Source: Dromaius novaehollandiae (Eukaryota; Chordata; Aves; Casuariiformes; Dromaiidae). Taken from it: a stretch of 64,000 nucleotides of DNA. Of this stretch, positions 30,801-43,072 are shown piece by piece; positions within the stretch are counted from its first letter, which is position 1, and each line of letters begins with the position of its first letter. The notes under the pieces are model-generated. The model searched no databases. It was not told the DNA's origin and saw only the letters and a list, made by a program, of their open reading frames with translations. Location: NCBI RefSeq assembly GCF_036370855.1, contig NC_088102.1, forward strand, positions 70,627,601 to 70,691,600, read 5' to 3'. A program made the position numbers and the translations under genes.

Positions 30801-33800
30801 AACAGAGGTCTGTCTGCTCAGAGCGAAAGATTTTGTTTTGACAGGTGCATAAGCTACTGTAGTTAATTCAGAGGACTGAAAAATAGCTTTTGGATCATTT
30901 AATCCGGTTCTTCCCAGCCACAGACTGGTATTTTGCACAGGGCACAGAAAATTACTCAACAGAGCAGAGGAAATAAGAGGGCACCATCAATTCTGAACTA
31001 GGTTGGCAAAATTATATGTTTAGAGAGAATGCATTAGGAAGTGGGAAGGACTGTGTGAGCTAACCACATAAAGCATTTATGTCTTTAAAATGTTGCCTTC
31101 CTCTGAATCTGCATCTAGGCTGCACTTGATTGATTTTTCTAGACCTTGCAGTTAATGAAGCATTAGCTTGCTAACCGTCTGCAGAAGTAAATTATAAGGG
31201 CAGACTCTCATGTGCTGATACGCAGCCTAGAAAGAGCCGAGTTTTATCACAAGATCACAGACTGTTTGGACAGTTGCAGGCTTAAAAGAAAAACGTGAAG
31301 CATGTGACGCATGGTTGAGGGATTTTATAATAGCTGTTCCTCATTCCATTGTGGCAGGAGAGTTGGTAATTTTTAATTGCAGCCTGTTGAGCCTGTGGTT
31401 GTCTGGTACCTGTTTACTGTTATTTGCGCCGCTGTGAATGACGGACTGAAAAGCGTTTGAATGAATCTCGCTAAGCCAATGCTGTCCAAAAATGTGCTGT
31501 GTGGCAGACCTAGTGGCTGGTCGTGCAGCCCCAGCCCCACTCTGTTAGCAGGGGCAGGGTGGTTTGAGGTCTGTCGCATGTCACCAAAAGTCATGCACGA
31601 GAAAAGTATGAGGATCAGAAAGGTGGGGAGCCCTGCTCCTTAGGGAGTGGTATTCTGTGTCATGCTCAGCACCCACGGAGACAACGCGCGTGAAGGCCTG
31701 GCTACTTTTCTGCCCTTTTACTCTGAGCTTTGCCCTAGAAACTCTGGTGTTTTGATCCAGAGCAGGTGGCTGTTGAATTCTGACCTGCTGGGTGCAGTGT
31801 TATTTTTCAGCCTAAAACAGTCCCTAGATATTGTATTATATTAGGGTCTGGTTGGCTGAGTTTGTACATGTAAGGCCTAATTCAAAATCCGTTGTGATAG
31901 TGAAGAGAACTTACTCTCTCCTTGCATGCATCCCTCCACTTGTGCTTTCTTTTGCTTTAAACTGGTAACATTTTCCTGTAAACAACACTTGGCTCAATAT
32001 AGCGCACTGCTGTCTTTAACTCTGCCTGGTACCTATGTAAAGAAGCCTCTCTCAATTCTGTTTCTGTAACCCTGTCACAGGAGAGGAAGGAGGAGAAAGG
32101 ATGACAAGAGCCCAAGGCTGCCCAAGAGGAGGTAAGTGATGCCCTCTGTTCATTTCTGTTCTGAAGACCTGCTTCCCTGCACTGCGATAACAACTGTCTC
32201 AAAGCTATCTCTTTTTATGGAAATCTGCCTTTAAAGGGAGGAAAAAGCAGTAGCATGCCTTGACTTCCCTCCTTTCCTTGCCCTCTCTCCCTGAAGCGTG
32301 TGGTTCAGTTTCTGCCAACTGAGCCATTTTTCCCTTCTCAGTTGCCGCCTGGGTGGGCAGCAGCCGGGGGGAAGTGGCTGGGAGCTCTGTCTCTCCTGGG
32401 GTTTTCTCAGTTCTGGTGAGAGCCCTGGAGCAGTGCTGGGAGCAGAGAAGTCCCCGTCAGCACAGCCCGCATGGGAATATCGGAGCAGCAATCCCTTGTT
32501 CTCACATCGCTGCCGAGCTGCACTTGGTCTTCATTTGTCTTCCTGCTGCCCTGGCTTCAGACGGGCCAGCTGACCTCTCTGCCTGTTCTCTCCCTGACTT
32601 CTTAGGAAGAAGCCTCCAATACAGTATGTCCGCTGTGAGATGGAAGGCTGCGGCACCGTCTTGGCTCACCCACGTTACCTGCAGGTTGGTTGAAATGTTT
32701 TCGCTTCTTGAAAGACACATTTGCCACTTGCAACAGGCAGCTAATCTTCCCCTGGCACTGAAACGCTCCTTTCTAACCCTGCCTTTTTGACAGATGTCAT
32801 TAGTCACGGCGAGTTGTGACCAAGTGTGGCTTTGTATCTGCCCTGTTGCTAGATGCCCACGTTTGGTTGGCTTGCTCTTATCACTGAAGGTCCAAGCCTT
32901 TGTGGTGTGGTGGTGTCTTGTCAGCGACTGGAGTCTGGCCTGCTGAGATGCCTTCTGCGGTCAGTGTGTCTTAGCCATGTAAAGAGAGAGTTTACAAGCT
33001 TTCGCGCTCCTTTTTCAGCACCACATAAAGTATCAGCACTTGCTGAAGAAGAAATACGTGTGTCCCCATCCCTCCTGCGGTCGGCTCTTCCGGCTCCAGA
33101 AGCAGCTCCTGCGGCATGCCAAACACCACACAGGTACAGGGAGGTGGGACCTGAATCCAAACTCCTCATCTGGTCAGTGAATGGAGGGGGGGACGGACAG
33201 ATGGACTGAAAAGCTTCCAGGTCTTCTAGGGAGGGTGAAGCTGAGGCAGGTGGTACTGCTTTGCAGCAGTACAGTATTACCCCCTTCTGGAGTACCATGT
33301 TTTAAGGTGACGGGTGGAATGGGCTGTAGAGGGTTTTGCTAACCCTGTGGCAAGTATCATTCAGGGGCCTTATAGAGGGATAAAACAAGCCAAGCGCTAT
33401 CTTAATTTGCTAGTCCTTCGATATTGTTCAGAATGGACAATTAGCTCTAAGGAGAGTCTTAATTGCCTCTTAACTCTCCAGATCAACTGCTCTGGTGTCT
33501 TGAGGGGCACCTCTTCCTTTACCATGTCTGCTGCCCTCCCAGCGTTTCTGCTTCTGAGGTAGCTTCTGGTTCTAGCTCTGTGGGTAGCTTTACCGACGAT
33601 GCGTGAGAGCTTGGAGAGGGAGCAGGTCTGCAGGGAGGTGATGCTCACGCTGGTGTTGCTTTTCAGATCAAAGGGATTATATCTGTGAATACTGTGCCCG
33701 GGCCTTCAAGAGTTCTCATAACTTGGCAGTGCACCGGATGATCCATACCGGCGAGAAGCCCCTGCAGTGAGTACCCGTGCTTTGCTCTCCTCCTTTGCGT

Positions 33801-34651
33801 GACCCATGGATACGCCCCTTCTTGGACTGCGCCGGGAGCAGGGGCAGCTTGGAAGACAGGGCTGGAACCTGTTCTTGAAGTGCCAGCGCTCTTTAAACAC
33901 ACACCTGTAGGAGTGTTTGAGCTGCCACCAGTTTCACCTGCTCCTTGAGGCGGTGTCTCAGCAGAGATCTGAGGAGCATGAACAAGCCCTCTGCAAATAC
34001 AGCTGGAAGAGCTGGAGCTAGGGTGACCTGCCGTTTTAGGGAGCCTTGCTGTTCCCCTGGGCGCTCCTCCTTGCTCGTGCTATCCACAAACGTGTGCCGA
34101 TGCCCCCCTGTTGTGACCTCTCCCTTCTCCCCTTCCCCAGGTGCGAGATCTGTGGGTTCACCTGCCGGCAGAAGGCTTCCCTGAACTGGCACATGAAGAA
34201 GCATGACGCGGACTCCTTCTACCAGTTCTCCTGCAACATTTGTGGCAAGAAGTTTGAGAAGAAGGACAGCGTCGTGGCCCACAAAGCCAAGAGTCACCCC
34301 GAGGTGCTTATCGCTGAAGCGCTGGCTGCCAACGCGGGTGCCCTCATCACCAGCACCGACATTTTGGGCACTAACCCCGAGGCCATCGCGCCGCCCACCG
34401 ACGGCCAGGGCCTCCCCCTTCTTCCCGACCCCCTGGGAAGCGCCGCCCCAGCAGATTGCCTGCTGCTGAACCCCGACGGGATGCCGAAGACGTACTGCGG
34501 CGGGGCGGAGCGCGTGAGCCTGGTGGCTGACGGCAAGCTCTTTGTGGGCAGCGGCAGCAGCGCGAACCCCGAAGGGCTGGTCATGAACACAGAGATCCTG
34601 GGAGCCACCACGGAGGTGCTCATCGAAGATTCAGACTCCACCGGACCCTAG
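18823..34651 (+). CDS. ZFP91: ZFP91 zinc-finger protein, E3 ubiquitin ligase (11 coding exons)
   Basis: ZFP91 is a nuclear C2H2 protein reported to act as an atypical E3 ligase, K63-ubiquitinating NIK in non-canonical NF-kB signalling. Exons are 18823-19142, 19472-19497, 28345-28560, 28828-28864, 29317-29406, 29573-29695, 32081-32131, 32606-32684, 33019-33133, 33667-33766 and 34141-34651. They join in frame to 555 residues. The order is an Ala/Pro-rich N-terminus with SRVLRGGRERGRAA and RRRKAEYPRRRRSS, the SRSKTGSLQLVCKSEPNTDQLEY block, an acidic stretch (DDEEEMLISEEEVPF), a Lys/Glu-rich region, five C2H2 fingers from about residue 298 to 440, and a conserved tail ending TTEVLIEDSDSTGP. The start is the only in-frame ATG and aligns with human MPGETEE. 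Exon 2 is only 26 nt and intron 2 is 8.8 kb. Confidence 0.97.
19498..28344 (+). other. ZFP91: ZFP91 intron 2 (8.8 kb), no gene recognised
   Basis: This is the largest intron in the window and is clearly more AT-rich than the flanking exons. No exon, RNA gene or confidently identified transposon was seen. The part around 21600-22000 keeps many CpG dinucleotides. Short A-tracts are present near 26610, 27332 and 27630. Confidence 0.7.
28939..28960. repeat. (GT)n microsatellite
   Basis: About eleven uninterrupted GT units lie in ZFP91 intron 4, 75 nt after the exon ending at 28864. Confidence 0.9.
29696..32080 (+). other. ZFP91: ZFP91 intron 6, no gene recognised
   Basis: This 2.4-kb intron is moderately AT-rich. 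Reading both strands gave no exon, RNA gene or clear repeat. Confidence 0.6.
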
Positions 34652-37650
34652 TGGGCGGGGAGCACGCGGGTGCTGGGACAGTTTGGACTCTGTATTTAAA
34701 AGGAAAAAAAAAAGAAAAAAAAAAAAGGAGAAACTTATTGAAAGAGAGAAAAGTTAAACAAAACTTAAAATACTAGTAAATAACCGAAGGGTCTGCTCCC
34801 CTCCAGCGTGGATCACAGCACATCCTCTTTCTCCCAACCACTTCTCTCTCTTTTTTTCTCTCTCTCTCTCTCCCCCACTGCCCCTTTGTAGAAAGGGGCA
34901 CATGCTGCCATTACCAGAGCAAGCTGGATCGAGCGACGGATTTCACCAAGGGAGGGGGAATGGCCGAAACCCTTCGCTCTGCCCCAAAGCAGATGCCTTT
35001 CTGGCTCCTTGACGCGGCCCCACTTGCGAATAGAAAGCGTTTGCGCTCTGGACGAGTTTCTTAGGACTCCCGCCCGCCCCTGTGGTCCTGACGTCTATGC
35101 ATCGCTGCACTCCGGTCCTTGCAGTCTCCCCCTTCCTCCCAGGGCTGGGAGTTTGGCTTGGCACTTTAGGCCCCCCCCCCCGCCCCGCTCAGCAGGGCGA
35201 GCTGTAAAACGGCGCGCATCCCTCTCCCCGCCGCGCTGCTCTGCTCTGCTCCGTCTCTGGCAGGGAGTCGAGGGAACGCCCTGGCTCGTAGATGGTGTTT
35301 GCTTGGAGAGGCCTGGGGGCTACGGGAGCCCTGCGTGGGAGAGGCGAGGAGGAGCATCCCGGTTTGACGACAGTAATTTGCACTTTGAACGTGTTTCGTT
35401 TTTGTGTTGTGGTAACAAGATTCCTTATTTATTGATAAAAGGGTCGGTATTTTTTAGTTATGTTCTCGGGGGAGGGGGGAAGGGTTCGGGCTATTTCCCA
35501 GTAGGCTCCTTTACGCGAGGGAGTTGCAGGGAGCGAGTCGTGCCATCGTAGCAGCAGCGGGGAGAACGGAGGCGAAGAAGGCGTGCTGGAGTCGCAGCTT
35601 TTCCAGGGTAGAGCGAGAGCCCCCGGTGAGGAGCCTCTTTGCAGGGAGAGCTTTAACGGGGAGGACGAGGTGAGTGATGCAGCGGCCGGCTCTTGCCTCC
35701 CTCCCTCCCGGGTCGCACTGAACTCCTTGCATTAAATGCCTTTTGTTTTTCCTTTTTCCTTTTGCCTCATCCCTGCTCCCTAGCCTTGCAGGGAAGAACA
35801 TCATTAGCCAGGAACTCGTTCCCTTGACTTAGGACAGCTGTGAGCTGCTTACTGGTGGGGGATGTCCTGCTCCTCATCCAACTCTGCCTCCGCTTTCCAG
35901 GTCTAGACAAAGACGCAGAGGCTGGATGCGGTCGTCTCGGGCTTGTTTATCCGACGCGACGGACCGATACGGGCCCGCGGGGCCGTCGGCTTCTCTCCCT
36001 GCCCCGGTTTGGGGCAGGGTGGGGGTGTTGTGCGGTCCTGTTCTGCAGGCTCCTCGCTCGGGCACGGACCCCCCTGCTTTCTGTGAGACGTGGTGGTTCA
36101 GGTAGTACCCGCCGGTGTAGTTAGGACAGGCCTAGCTGGGCCAAGCTTGGAAATGTTTGCGTAGCATATGACGCGTCTCTGGTATCGAGACTTGGATCTT
36201 TTTGCTCTGTTATCCGAAACTTTCCGTGGAGACCCGGTGGCCTTGAATTCTTGGCGTTTTTGGAAGAGGTGAAAAATAACCTGGGTGGTTGTTTCTTTTT
36301 GTTTTTTTTTCCTTTGTTTGTTTGCTTGTTTTTTTGGTCGGGTTTATGTGGTTGGGAATAGAGCTGAAGTATCTTGTCTGAGCACGAGGTCAGCTAAATT
36401 GGTCTGTAGCACAAAGCTGCTAGGCAGAATCAGGTATTTGGGGTTTGGAGGATGGCAGTAAAATGTGGAACTTGATTGGAAACCTTTTTTCCTGGAAAAA
36501 CTGACTCTAGGCACCTACTCTATCCCCTGCGCTGCCTGAAAATCCAACCGTGGCTCAAACCAGACAGCTGTTTTTGGGTCGGTTTTCCTGATTTTTCTTT
36601 ATTTCCCCCCTCCCCACCCCTTCCCTCTCATTGAACCCTCTGTCAGAGCGAGTCGCAATGCGTGCGGCGTTGGTTGGGGCGGTTCGTCGTCGGACAGTTC
36701 GCAACCCTGCTCGTCTTACGCCCTGGGTATGGGCAGCGCTCGGGGCGGGGGGGAGACGCGTCCAGCCGGGAGCCCGTTTTGGGGATGAGGATGAGGGCTG
36801 CGGTGCTGTGTCAGGTCCGCGGTGGTACGGCACGGAGCTAAAACCGCTTTCTTCCCTTGGGAAGATCTTGCTTGGATTGTGCGAGGCCCAAAACATGGTG
36901 ATTTCCAGCTAGGAGCTTTTGGGTGGCCAGCCAACCCCCTCCCCTGCCAAGCAAAGCATCCCGCAGCGCCTTCAAACCTGCTGGCGACGGTTTTACCCCA
37001 GCGGCAACTTGAGCCCAGCCAACTCGTATTTGCGCGGCGGCGTTTCTCCCGGGCTGGATCGCGGCTGCCGGGAGCGGACATGCTCTCGTGCCGCGACTCG
37101 GCCGTGCCGCCGCTGTGGGCGGCTCTGCCGGAGCAGCAGGGCCTGAACGGCAGCTTCAGCCAGGGGGGACGCGCGGGGCGGGCAGAGCCTCGCACAGAAC
37201 ACTAAAAGGAGCGCTTAGGCTTTTCTTTTTCCGAGGATGGCACTAAAATGCTTTTGGGCCGAGAGCTCGCTCGCCTCTGGCGATGCCGGGCGCCCGGTCG
37301 GAGACGCGGGAGGCTGCGTCCTCCTCCACCGCCCGTGTTCCCGGGATGCAGGGGTGCTCTCGCCTCCCGAGCCCTTCCCAGCCCCGATCCCCGCCACCCC
37401 CCCTCCACCCCCCCGTAGCTTTCTTTTTTTATTTTATTTTTTCTTTTTCTGGTCTCAGCCAGTTGCCTGTCTGTCCTCTAACCACAGCCTGCTAACCCCC
37501 GGTGCAGGAGAGACTGGTGTAACCCCCTCCCCACGACCGCCGCAGCCCTCCTGCCGCTCCTCCTCTCGATGTCTCTCCTTCACTCGCATGCAGTTTGCTT
37601 CAATAAATTATTGTAGTAGTTTGCAATAAACTTTTTTTGTATTTTTTCCC
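34652..37650 (+). other. ZFP91: ZFP91 3' UTR (long)
   Basis: From the stop to two clustered AATAAA signals about 2.95 kb downstream no other gene was seen. The stretch includes an A-rich block at 34700-34730, a CT-repeat near 34850-34872 and GC-rich later parts. ZFP91 mRNAs also have long 3' UTRs in mammals. The exact 3' end is inferred from the signals. Confidence 0.55.
37602..37630 (+). terminator. ZFP91: ZFP91 polyadenylation signals (two AATAAA)
   Basis: AATAAA occurs at 37602-37607 and again at 37625-37630, followed by a T-rich stretch. They are the best candidates for the ZFP91 transcript end. Further A-rich signals at 37976-37981 and 38041-38046 could be used for longer forms. Confidence 0.6.
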
Positions 37651-38751
37651 TGTATTTTAATTTTTTATTTATTTATTTTTTTTTCTCCTCGGGGGGAGGG
37701 AAGGCAAAGGCGACCGTAGCCCTCGGCCTGGGCCCTCCGCGGCCTGGGCCCTCCGTAGCCTCGCGCCCCATGGTGGGTGCGGGCTGGGGAGCGGGGACCC
37801 TCCTCGCTGCCCCCCCGGGGGGGTCCACAGCGCTTTCGGCAGTAGCCACCAGGTGGCAATGGCGCTGTGGGGTTGGCGACCCCCCCCCCCCCCCCGGGAG
37901 CCCGGGGTGGGCTAGCGCCCGGCGGCGGGGGGCTGGCAGCCGGGCCCGGGGGGGGGCAAAGGCTCGATGTAATATAATAAAAAAGGGAAACTGTGCTTTT
38001 TCAACTCCTGTTTTCTCTTAAGCTGGGTAATGCGTAACCAAAATAAACATAGCGAGGGAAAACCACCCAAACGATGACAAAAAAAAGCAGCAGGCTGTCT
38101 TGTTCTGGTGCTCGCGGGGGCGGCCGAGGCCCCCTGTCCCCTTGGTGGCAGGGCTTGGGGACACGCTGCTCCAGGGAGGGGGGCTCACTGTGGGGGCCAG
38201 GACCCCCCGACCCCCAAGCAGTTTGGGTTAAGGGGTGAAAAGTCGCTGTGTTTCCCCCGCCGGGAAACCCAAATCCTTCGGCCGCCGGGCTCCGGCCTCA
38301 ACCCCGGCGTTAAGCAACTTCCCAGCTTGGGTCGCCTCTTCCCGGCAACCCGCTCTCGGCCGCGGTCCGGGGGGTTGCGTTAAGCCTCGGGGGCCGGGGA
38401 GGATTTAGGCGGCCGCTAATCTCCCCGTGCCGCTTTGCTGGGAGGGAGGAGCGCAGCGGAGCCGGGCCCGGCCGGCCGCTGCCGCCGGGAGAGGCTTGTT
38501 TTGGGCAAGGCGCTCGGCGAAGCGCGGGGGGAATTAGCGAAATAATCTGTCGCTGTTGATCCCAGAGGCGGGAATTCGCAGCTTCATGCCAGGCCCCGGG
38601 CTCGGAAGAGGGGGAGAGCCGGGCAGGCGGACGCGTGAGCGGAGAACTCTCTCGGCTGGAATGCACCAGCTCAGCAAGGGATTTTCCTCTCCGGGCCGGG
38701 GCACAGACGGCGCTGCGTGATCCCGGCGGCCGGGCCAGCCGCCCGGGGGCC
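37650..38751. other. ZFP91-CNTF intergenic and CNTF upstream region
   Basis: About 1.1 kb, very GC-rich from 37690 on, with a C-run near 37881. No separate gene was recognised. In mammals ZFP91 and CNTF also form read-through transcripts, so this gap may be transcribed. Confidence 0.5.
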
Positions 38752-39459
38752 ATGGCGGCGGCGGAGACCCCCTCGGCCGCCCTCCGGCGCCGCGACCTCT
38801 GCAGCCGCGGCATCCGCCTGGCCAGGAAGATGCGCTCGGACGTCGCCGACCTCCTGGACGCCTACGTGAGTTCGCCCTCCTCCCCCGAGCCGGGCTCCGC
38901 GGTGCCGGCCGGCGGCGCCCGGGGCTGAAACGGGCTCCGGCCGCCGCCCCGCCGCCTCTCGCCCCGGCAGGTGGAGCGGCAGGGCCTGGACGCCTCGGCG
39001 AGCGTGGCGGCGCTGGACGGGGTGCCGGCGGCGGCGGCGGAGCGCTGGGGCGAGCAGACGGAGAGCCAGCGCCTCCTCGACAACCTGGCGGCCTACCGGG
39101 CTTTCCGGGCGCTGCTGACGGAGATGCTGGAGGAGCAGCGGGAGCAGGCGGCCCCGGCGGACGCGGCCCTGCGCGAGGCCCTGGCTGCCGTCCTGCTCCA
39201 AGTCTCGGCCTTCGCCTACCACCTCGAGGAGCTGCTGCGGCTGGAGAGCCGCGGGCCCCCCGGCGAGGAGGGCGCCGGGCCCCCCGCCGGCCCCCGCCTC
39301 GGCCTCTTTGAGAGGAAGCTGCGGGGCCTGGGGGTGCTGCGGGAGCTGGCCCAGTGGGCCGTGAGGTCCACCCGCGACCTGCGGCAGCTCGCCAAGCCCG
39401 GCCCCGGCGGCGGCGGTGGTGGTGCCGCGGCCCCGGCCGGCCCAGCCGAGGGCCAGTGA
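38752..39459 (+). CDS. CNTF: Ciliary neurotrophic factor (avian CNTF / growth-promoting activity)
   Basis: CNTF is a four-helix-bundle cytokine of the IL-6 family that signals through CNTFR-alpha, LIFR and gp130, and supports ciliary and motor neurons. Two exons, 38752-38865 and 38971-39459, are joined by a GT/AG intron of 105 bp and give 200 residues. The protein opens MAAAETPSAALRRRDLCSR and continues GIRLARKMRSDVADLLDAYV|ERQGLDAS, then QRLLDNLAAYRAFRALL, LLQVSAFAYHLEELL and LFERKLRGLGVLRELAQWAV. It closely resembles chicken CNTF as remembered. As in the family, no classical signal peptide is visible in front of the first helix. The Gly-rich tail (PGGGGGGAAAPAG) is longer than in chicken. 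The start is the only ATG preceding the conserved N-terminus. Confidence 0.95.
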
Positions 39460-42400
39460 AGCTGGCCGGGGGGCGGGGGGGGACATCCAAGGGTCTTTTG
39501 CCGCCCTTATGGGGTCTACGTAGAGCAGGTTTGGGGGGAGATGGTCTATGTGTGGTGGGGGGTGGCTGCCGCCCCCCCTTTTCCCGTGGGGGAAACTGAG
39601 GCACAGGCTGGCCCCCGCTGCGGGAGGGAGAGGAGAGCTGCCCCTGCTTCCCTCGCCCCCGTTTTCCTCCAAAATCGGCTTTCCGCAGCCCGCTGCTGCC
39701 GCAGGAGAGGGGAACAGCGGCGGCTGCCAGACGGGACGTTTGCGGGAAGCCGTCACACCCCAGCGCTCGCTGTTGAACCTGCCGGACTCCGAAGATGCTC
39801 CGACGCCCCTGCGCCGGGCTTTCTGGATGGGGGTTCAAGCACGAGTGGAAAAAAACATGGATTTTTAAGTGAAAACGTCACCTGGTTAAAGGAGGCGTAG
39901 GAATTGCCCCGGTAAAAAGCACCCCCCTCCCCGCCGGGAAGCTCGAGGAGGTTTTGCCCCCGTCGCACAGCCCCTTCTCTCCCCCTGCCGCAGCTCCGGC
40001 ACGGCTTGGCCCGGCGCCTATAACATGGCCTTTTCCGCATGTCGAATCTCTGCTCTAACTGCTTTGCGCCTTTTTTTTTGCCGGGGGGGGGGGGGGAACA
40101 GGAGTGAATTTCTCAACAGGTCGGCGCCAAGGTAACGAAGAGGCTCTTTTAGCTGAAGGCCACGACTTGGAAGCCCCTCCGCGAGGAGGTCTGAGCCCTC
40201 TTCCCCGGTGCAGCGAGGGGTTATTTCAGGGCTGGAAATGGCACGGAGGAATAAATAGCCCCAGCTTGCCTTGCCGGCGCTGCGAAGGACGGGGGGGAGC
40301 CGCGAGGGTTTTCAGCCGCTTGGGATAGTGGTTTTTGGGTTTTTTTTCTGCGTGGACGTGACGGCTGCTGGCCACAGTAGAATAAAAGGGTGTCTGCTGG
40401 GGTGGCGTGCCTTCTTGGGGGGGTGGGCGAGCAGGGGCTGAGCCCCCCCACGGCTCCTTCCAGCCGCACCAGAGCCTGTCCCGGCACTAAGCTCGCAGGC
40501 TCTGCATTGCCCCCCGGCCCCGGGGGGGCTACGTGACCTCTTGGTGAAGGGCAGCCGGCTTTCGGAGAGCAGCGAGCCCAAGCCGGGGGGGGGGGGGGTC
40601 GGCCAGGGCCGCGGGCGATGGCCGGGGCGCACCTTCCTCCCTGCTGATCATTGCCTGCCCTCCGTGCGTGCGGCAGGTCAGGCTGGATGTTTCGGCTTCC
40701 TCGCCGTGAATAACAATTGCCGGCCTTTATTTTTTTTCAGACTTAGTCGATCGCGTCTTAGCCAAACCGGTCCCGCTTGTCTGCTTCTTGCGTTTGAAGA
40801 CACCTTCCTTCCCGCCCTGTGCAGGAGGAAAGGAAGGACTTTTTCTCCCCTCATAACCTGGACAGCTAGAAACTATTATTTAAACTTTTCCCGATTACTT
40901 TTTCTGGTGCAGAAAATAATGTGAGGAGAAGCCTGGGGCAGCCTCAAGGCGAGCCAGACCCAACAGTGGCTTCTGCCTGTGCAAGAAGAGCAGCACATGG
41001 ACAGGACGTGGTGTGTAAACCTCCTCATTTGGGATCGGTGGCAGGTTTTTAGCTCCGGTGAGCTGACGAGAACCAGTTTCAGCACATAAAGCCGTGAACC
41101 CTTAGCTTGCAACAGTAAGAGCAGGGGATGTGTAGCAGTGACCGTCTCACCTGACGGAGAAGGTTTTATTTGAAGAAATGGAAAGATGAAATTGTGGTCA
41201 CTAGCGGTCGGAAATCTTGGGACCTCCTGCTGCCCCCCACCCGAGACACTGTCACGTTACATTTATTCTGGAGAAAACCAGGGATGATTTAACCCATTAT
41301 CCCAGGGCAATTTCAGCTGGGAGGGAGCTCTAGGATCTCTTCCAGGTCAGAGCAAGCTGCTTAGGGCCTTGTCCGGACATGATTTGAATCTCCCCAAGCA
41401 GGGAGATGCTGCCAGCTACTCTGTGACCCTGTCCCTCTCCTTGTGAAACCCCGCATCCAGTAAGCCATTCCTTCGCGGCATCCTGGGCCGTTGCCCCTGT
41501 CCGTTCGCTGCCAACCTCTGAGCAGGGTCTGTCTCCGTTTTTTTTTCTCCACTTCGGTTAATTTTAACTTGACCCCGCCCCCCCTTTTTTTTCCAATCAA
41601 AGATTGCACCTGGTTGCAGGGAGCGAGAAGCGATGGGCTCTTTCCTCCGATTTGTGAGCTCCCCCCTGAATCGAAGCTCAAAGCAAGTTAGCAAGGAGGA
41701 AAACTTCTGACAGTGGCGCTGCAAGCTGAGGTTGCTCAAGCAGCATTAACGTGTTGGAATTGCGCTCTGGAAATATAAACAGAGAAGGGAAGTTAACATG
41801 GAAGAAGAGAAGCTGGGATGCTCAATTTTATTTACCCATAGTGGCCTTACGCATCATTTTTTGGACAGAGTTTAGCAACAGCTTTAACAGCGAATGCTGG
41901 TGCATGTTGCTTGTTTTCTGCTGGTCTTGACACGTCACTTCTGACGCTTTCTTAGCAACGAATTTGGTAAAAATGATGCCGGAGAACAGCGTGAGACGTG
42001 CCGCGGTGCTGAGGCCGGCAGCAGGGGAGCAGCCGGCTCTAGCGAGGCGGACGGTGCCGCAACCCCGGGTCGCGGGCAGCCACCGCGCTCTCCCCGGGGA
42101 GCCGTGGGGCCGGGGGTCCCGCTCGCCTGCAGCAGGGTTGGTGGCGAGAAGGCGACGCGGTGCCGCGAGACAGCGGCGTCCGCGTGGGCCGGGGTGGGTG
42201 CCGGGCTCCGAAAGCGTGTCCTGATCTGGGGAAGGGAAGAGGAGCAGCACGCTGCGGGCCGTCGGGAGCTGCGGAGACAGTATTTTGGTAAAGATCAGGT
42301 TTGCAGCCTTCCCGTTTTTCTCTCCTCCGTGCGTTCCCATCGGCGCAGGGCGGTTTTTCCATCCGTTCGCCCCTCAGCAAAAGCCAAGGTAGCCAATGTG

Positions 42401-42900
42401 GCGATGCTTTAAAGCGGGAAGCGGCTGGAAGAGGCGAGGGCAGCTGTCCCAAAGGGCGACTTTGCTGTCTGCTTTTCCTTAAATTGCATTTTTCAGCTGA
42501 GGAAATCAAGGAATCGCTAGTAAACTGATTTGGAGGCCCCCGGGCGCCTGGCAGACCGGATCGCTTGCCGCCGGGAGCCTCCCGGAACTCGCGTCGCCGC
42601 AAGTGCGAAATTAAACCGATGCGGCTCAGAGCGAGGTGGGCGCCGCTTCACCCGCATTAAACCGATGTCACGCTTCAAATTAAACCTCGGCGGCGCTCGG
42701 CACCGTCTGGAAACGAAACCCCGCGGGGCTGCGTGACCGGGCGGCGGTGGGATGGCGGTGGGGACTAACGGAGGCCGTTTCGGACCTCGGGCTTGTCTGT
42801 GCCCGCGGGCACCTGGCTTCGCTCTTTGGTGGCGGTGAAAGCCGGCTGGGGAAGGGCTTCCCCGGGCGGCCCCACCGCCCATCGCCACCTTCACCTCGTC
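39460..42900. other. CNTF 3' region and CNTF-DTX4 intergenic DNA
   Basis: No gene was recognised. The mammalian interval carries GLYAT-family and FAM111 genes; nothing like them appears. Candidate AATAAA signals for CNTF are at 40250-40255 and 40381-40386. A CR1-like fragment lies near 41290-41425. The right-hand part becomes CpG-rich towards DTX4. Confidence 0.55.
41290..41425 (-). mobile_element. CR1 LINE fragment (old, 3' part)
   Basis: The plus strand reads like the antisense of avian CR1 3' ends: a GGGAGGGAGCTCTAGGATCTC segment, then GAGCAAGCTGCTTAGGGCCTTGTCC in two pieces, then TTTGAATCTCC and CTCTGTGACC. This order of blocks is what CR1 antisense shows. It is short and diverged, with the terminal octamer repeats not evident. 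Recognition is from memory of CR1, not from a search. Confidence 0.45.
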
Positions 42901-42970
42901 GCCCAACGGTCACCACACGCAGCCGCCCCCCCCCAAACACCGCCGCAATGGTTCAGCCCTACCGGGCCTT

Positions 42971-42988
42971 CCCCCCCCCCCCCCCCCC
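42971..42988. repeat. Poly-C homopolymer (18 nt) in DTX4 upstream region
   Basis: An uninterrupted C run lies between two exact copies of a 14-mer. Its length is likely to be variable or uncertain. Confidence 0.9.
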
Positions 42989-43072
42989 GCTGCCGCAATG
43001 GTTCAACCCGGCCGAGCGCCCGCGGCGCCGCGAGGGGGTCCGCGCGCCCCCTCCCTCACCCCGCCACGGGGG

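Noticed and set aside
38534-39838. 361- and 434-codon minus-strand ORFs
   Set aside because: Both are antisense to CNTF exons and reflect the GC-rich coding strand.
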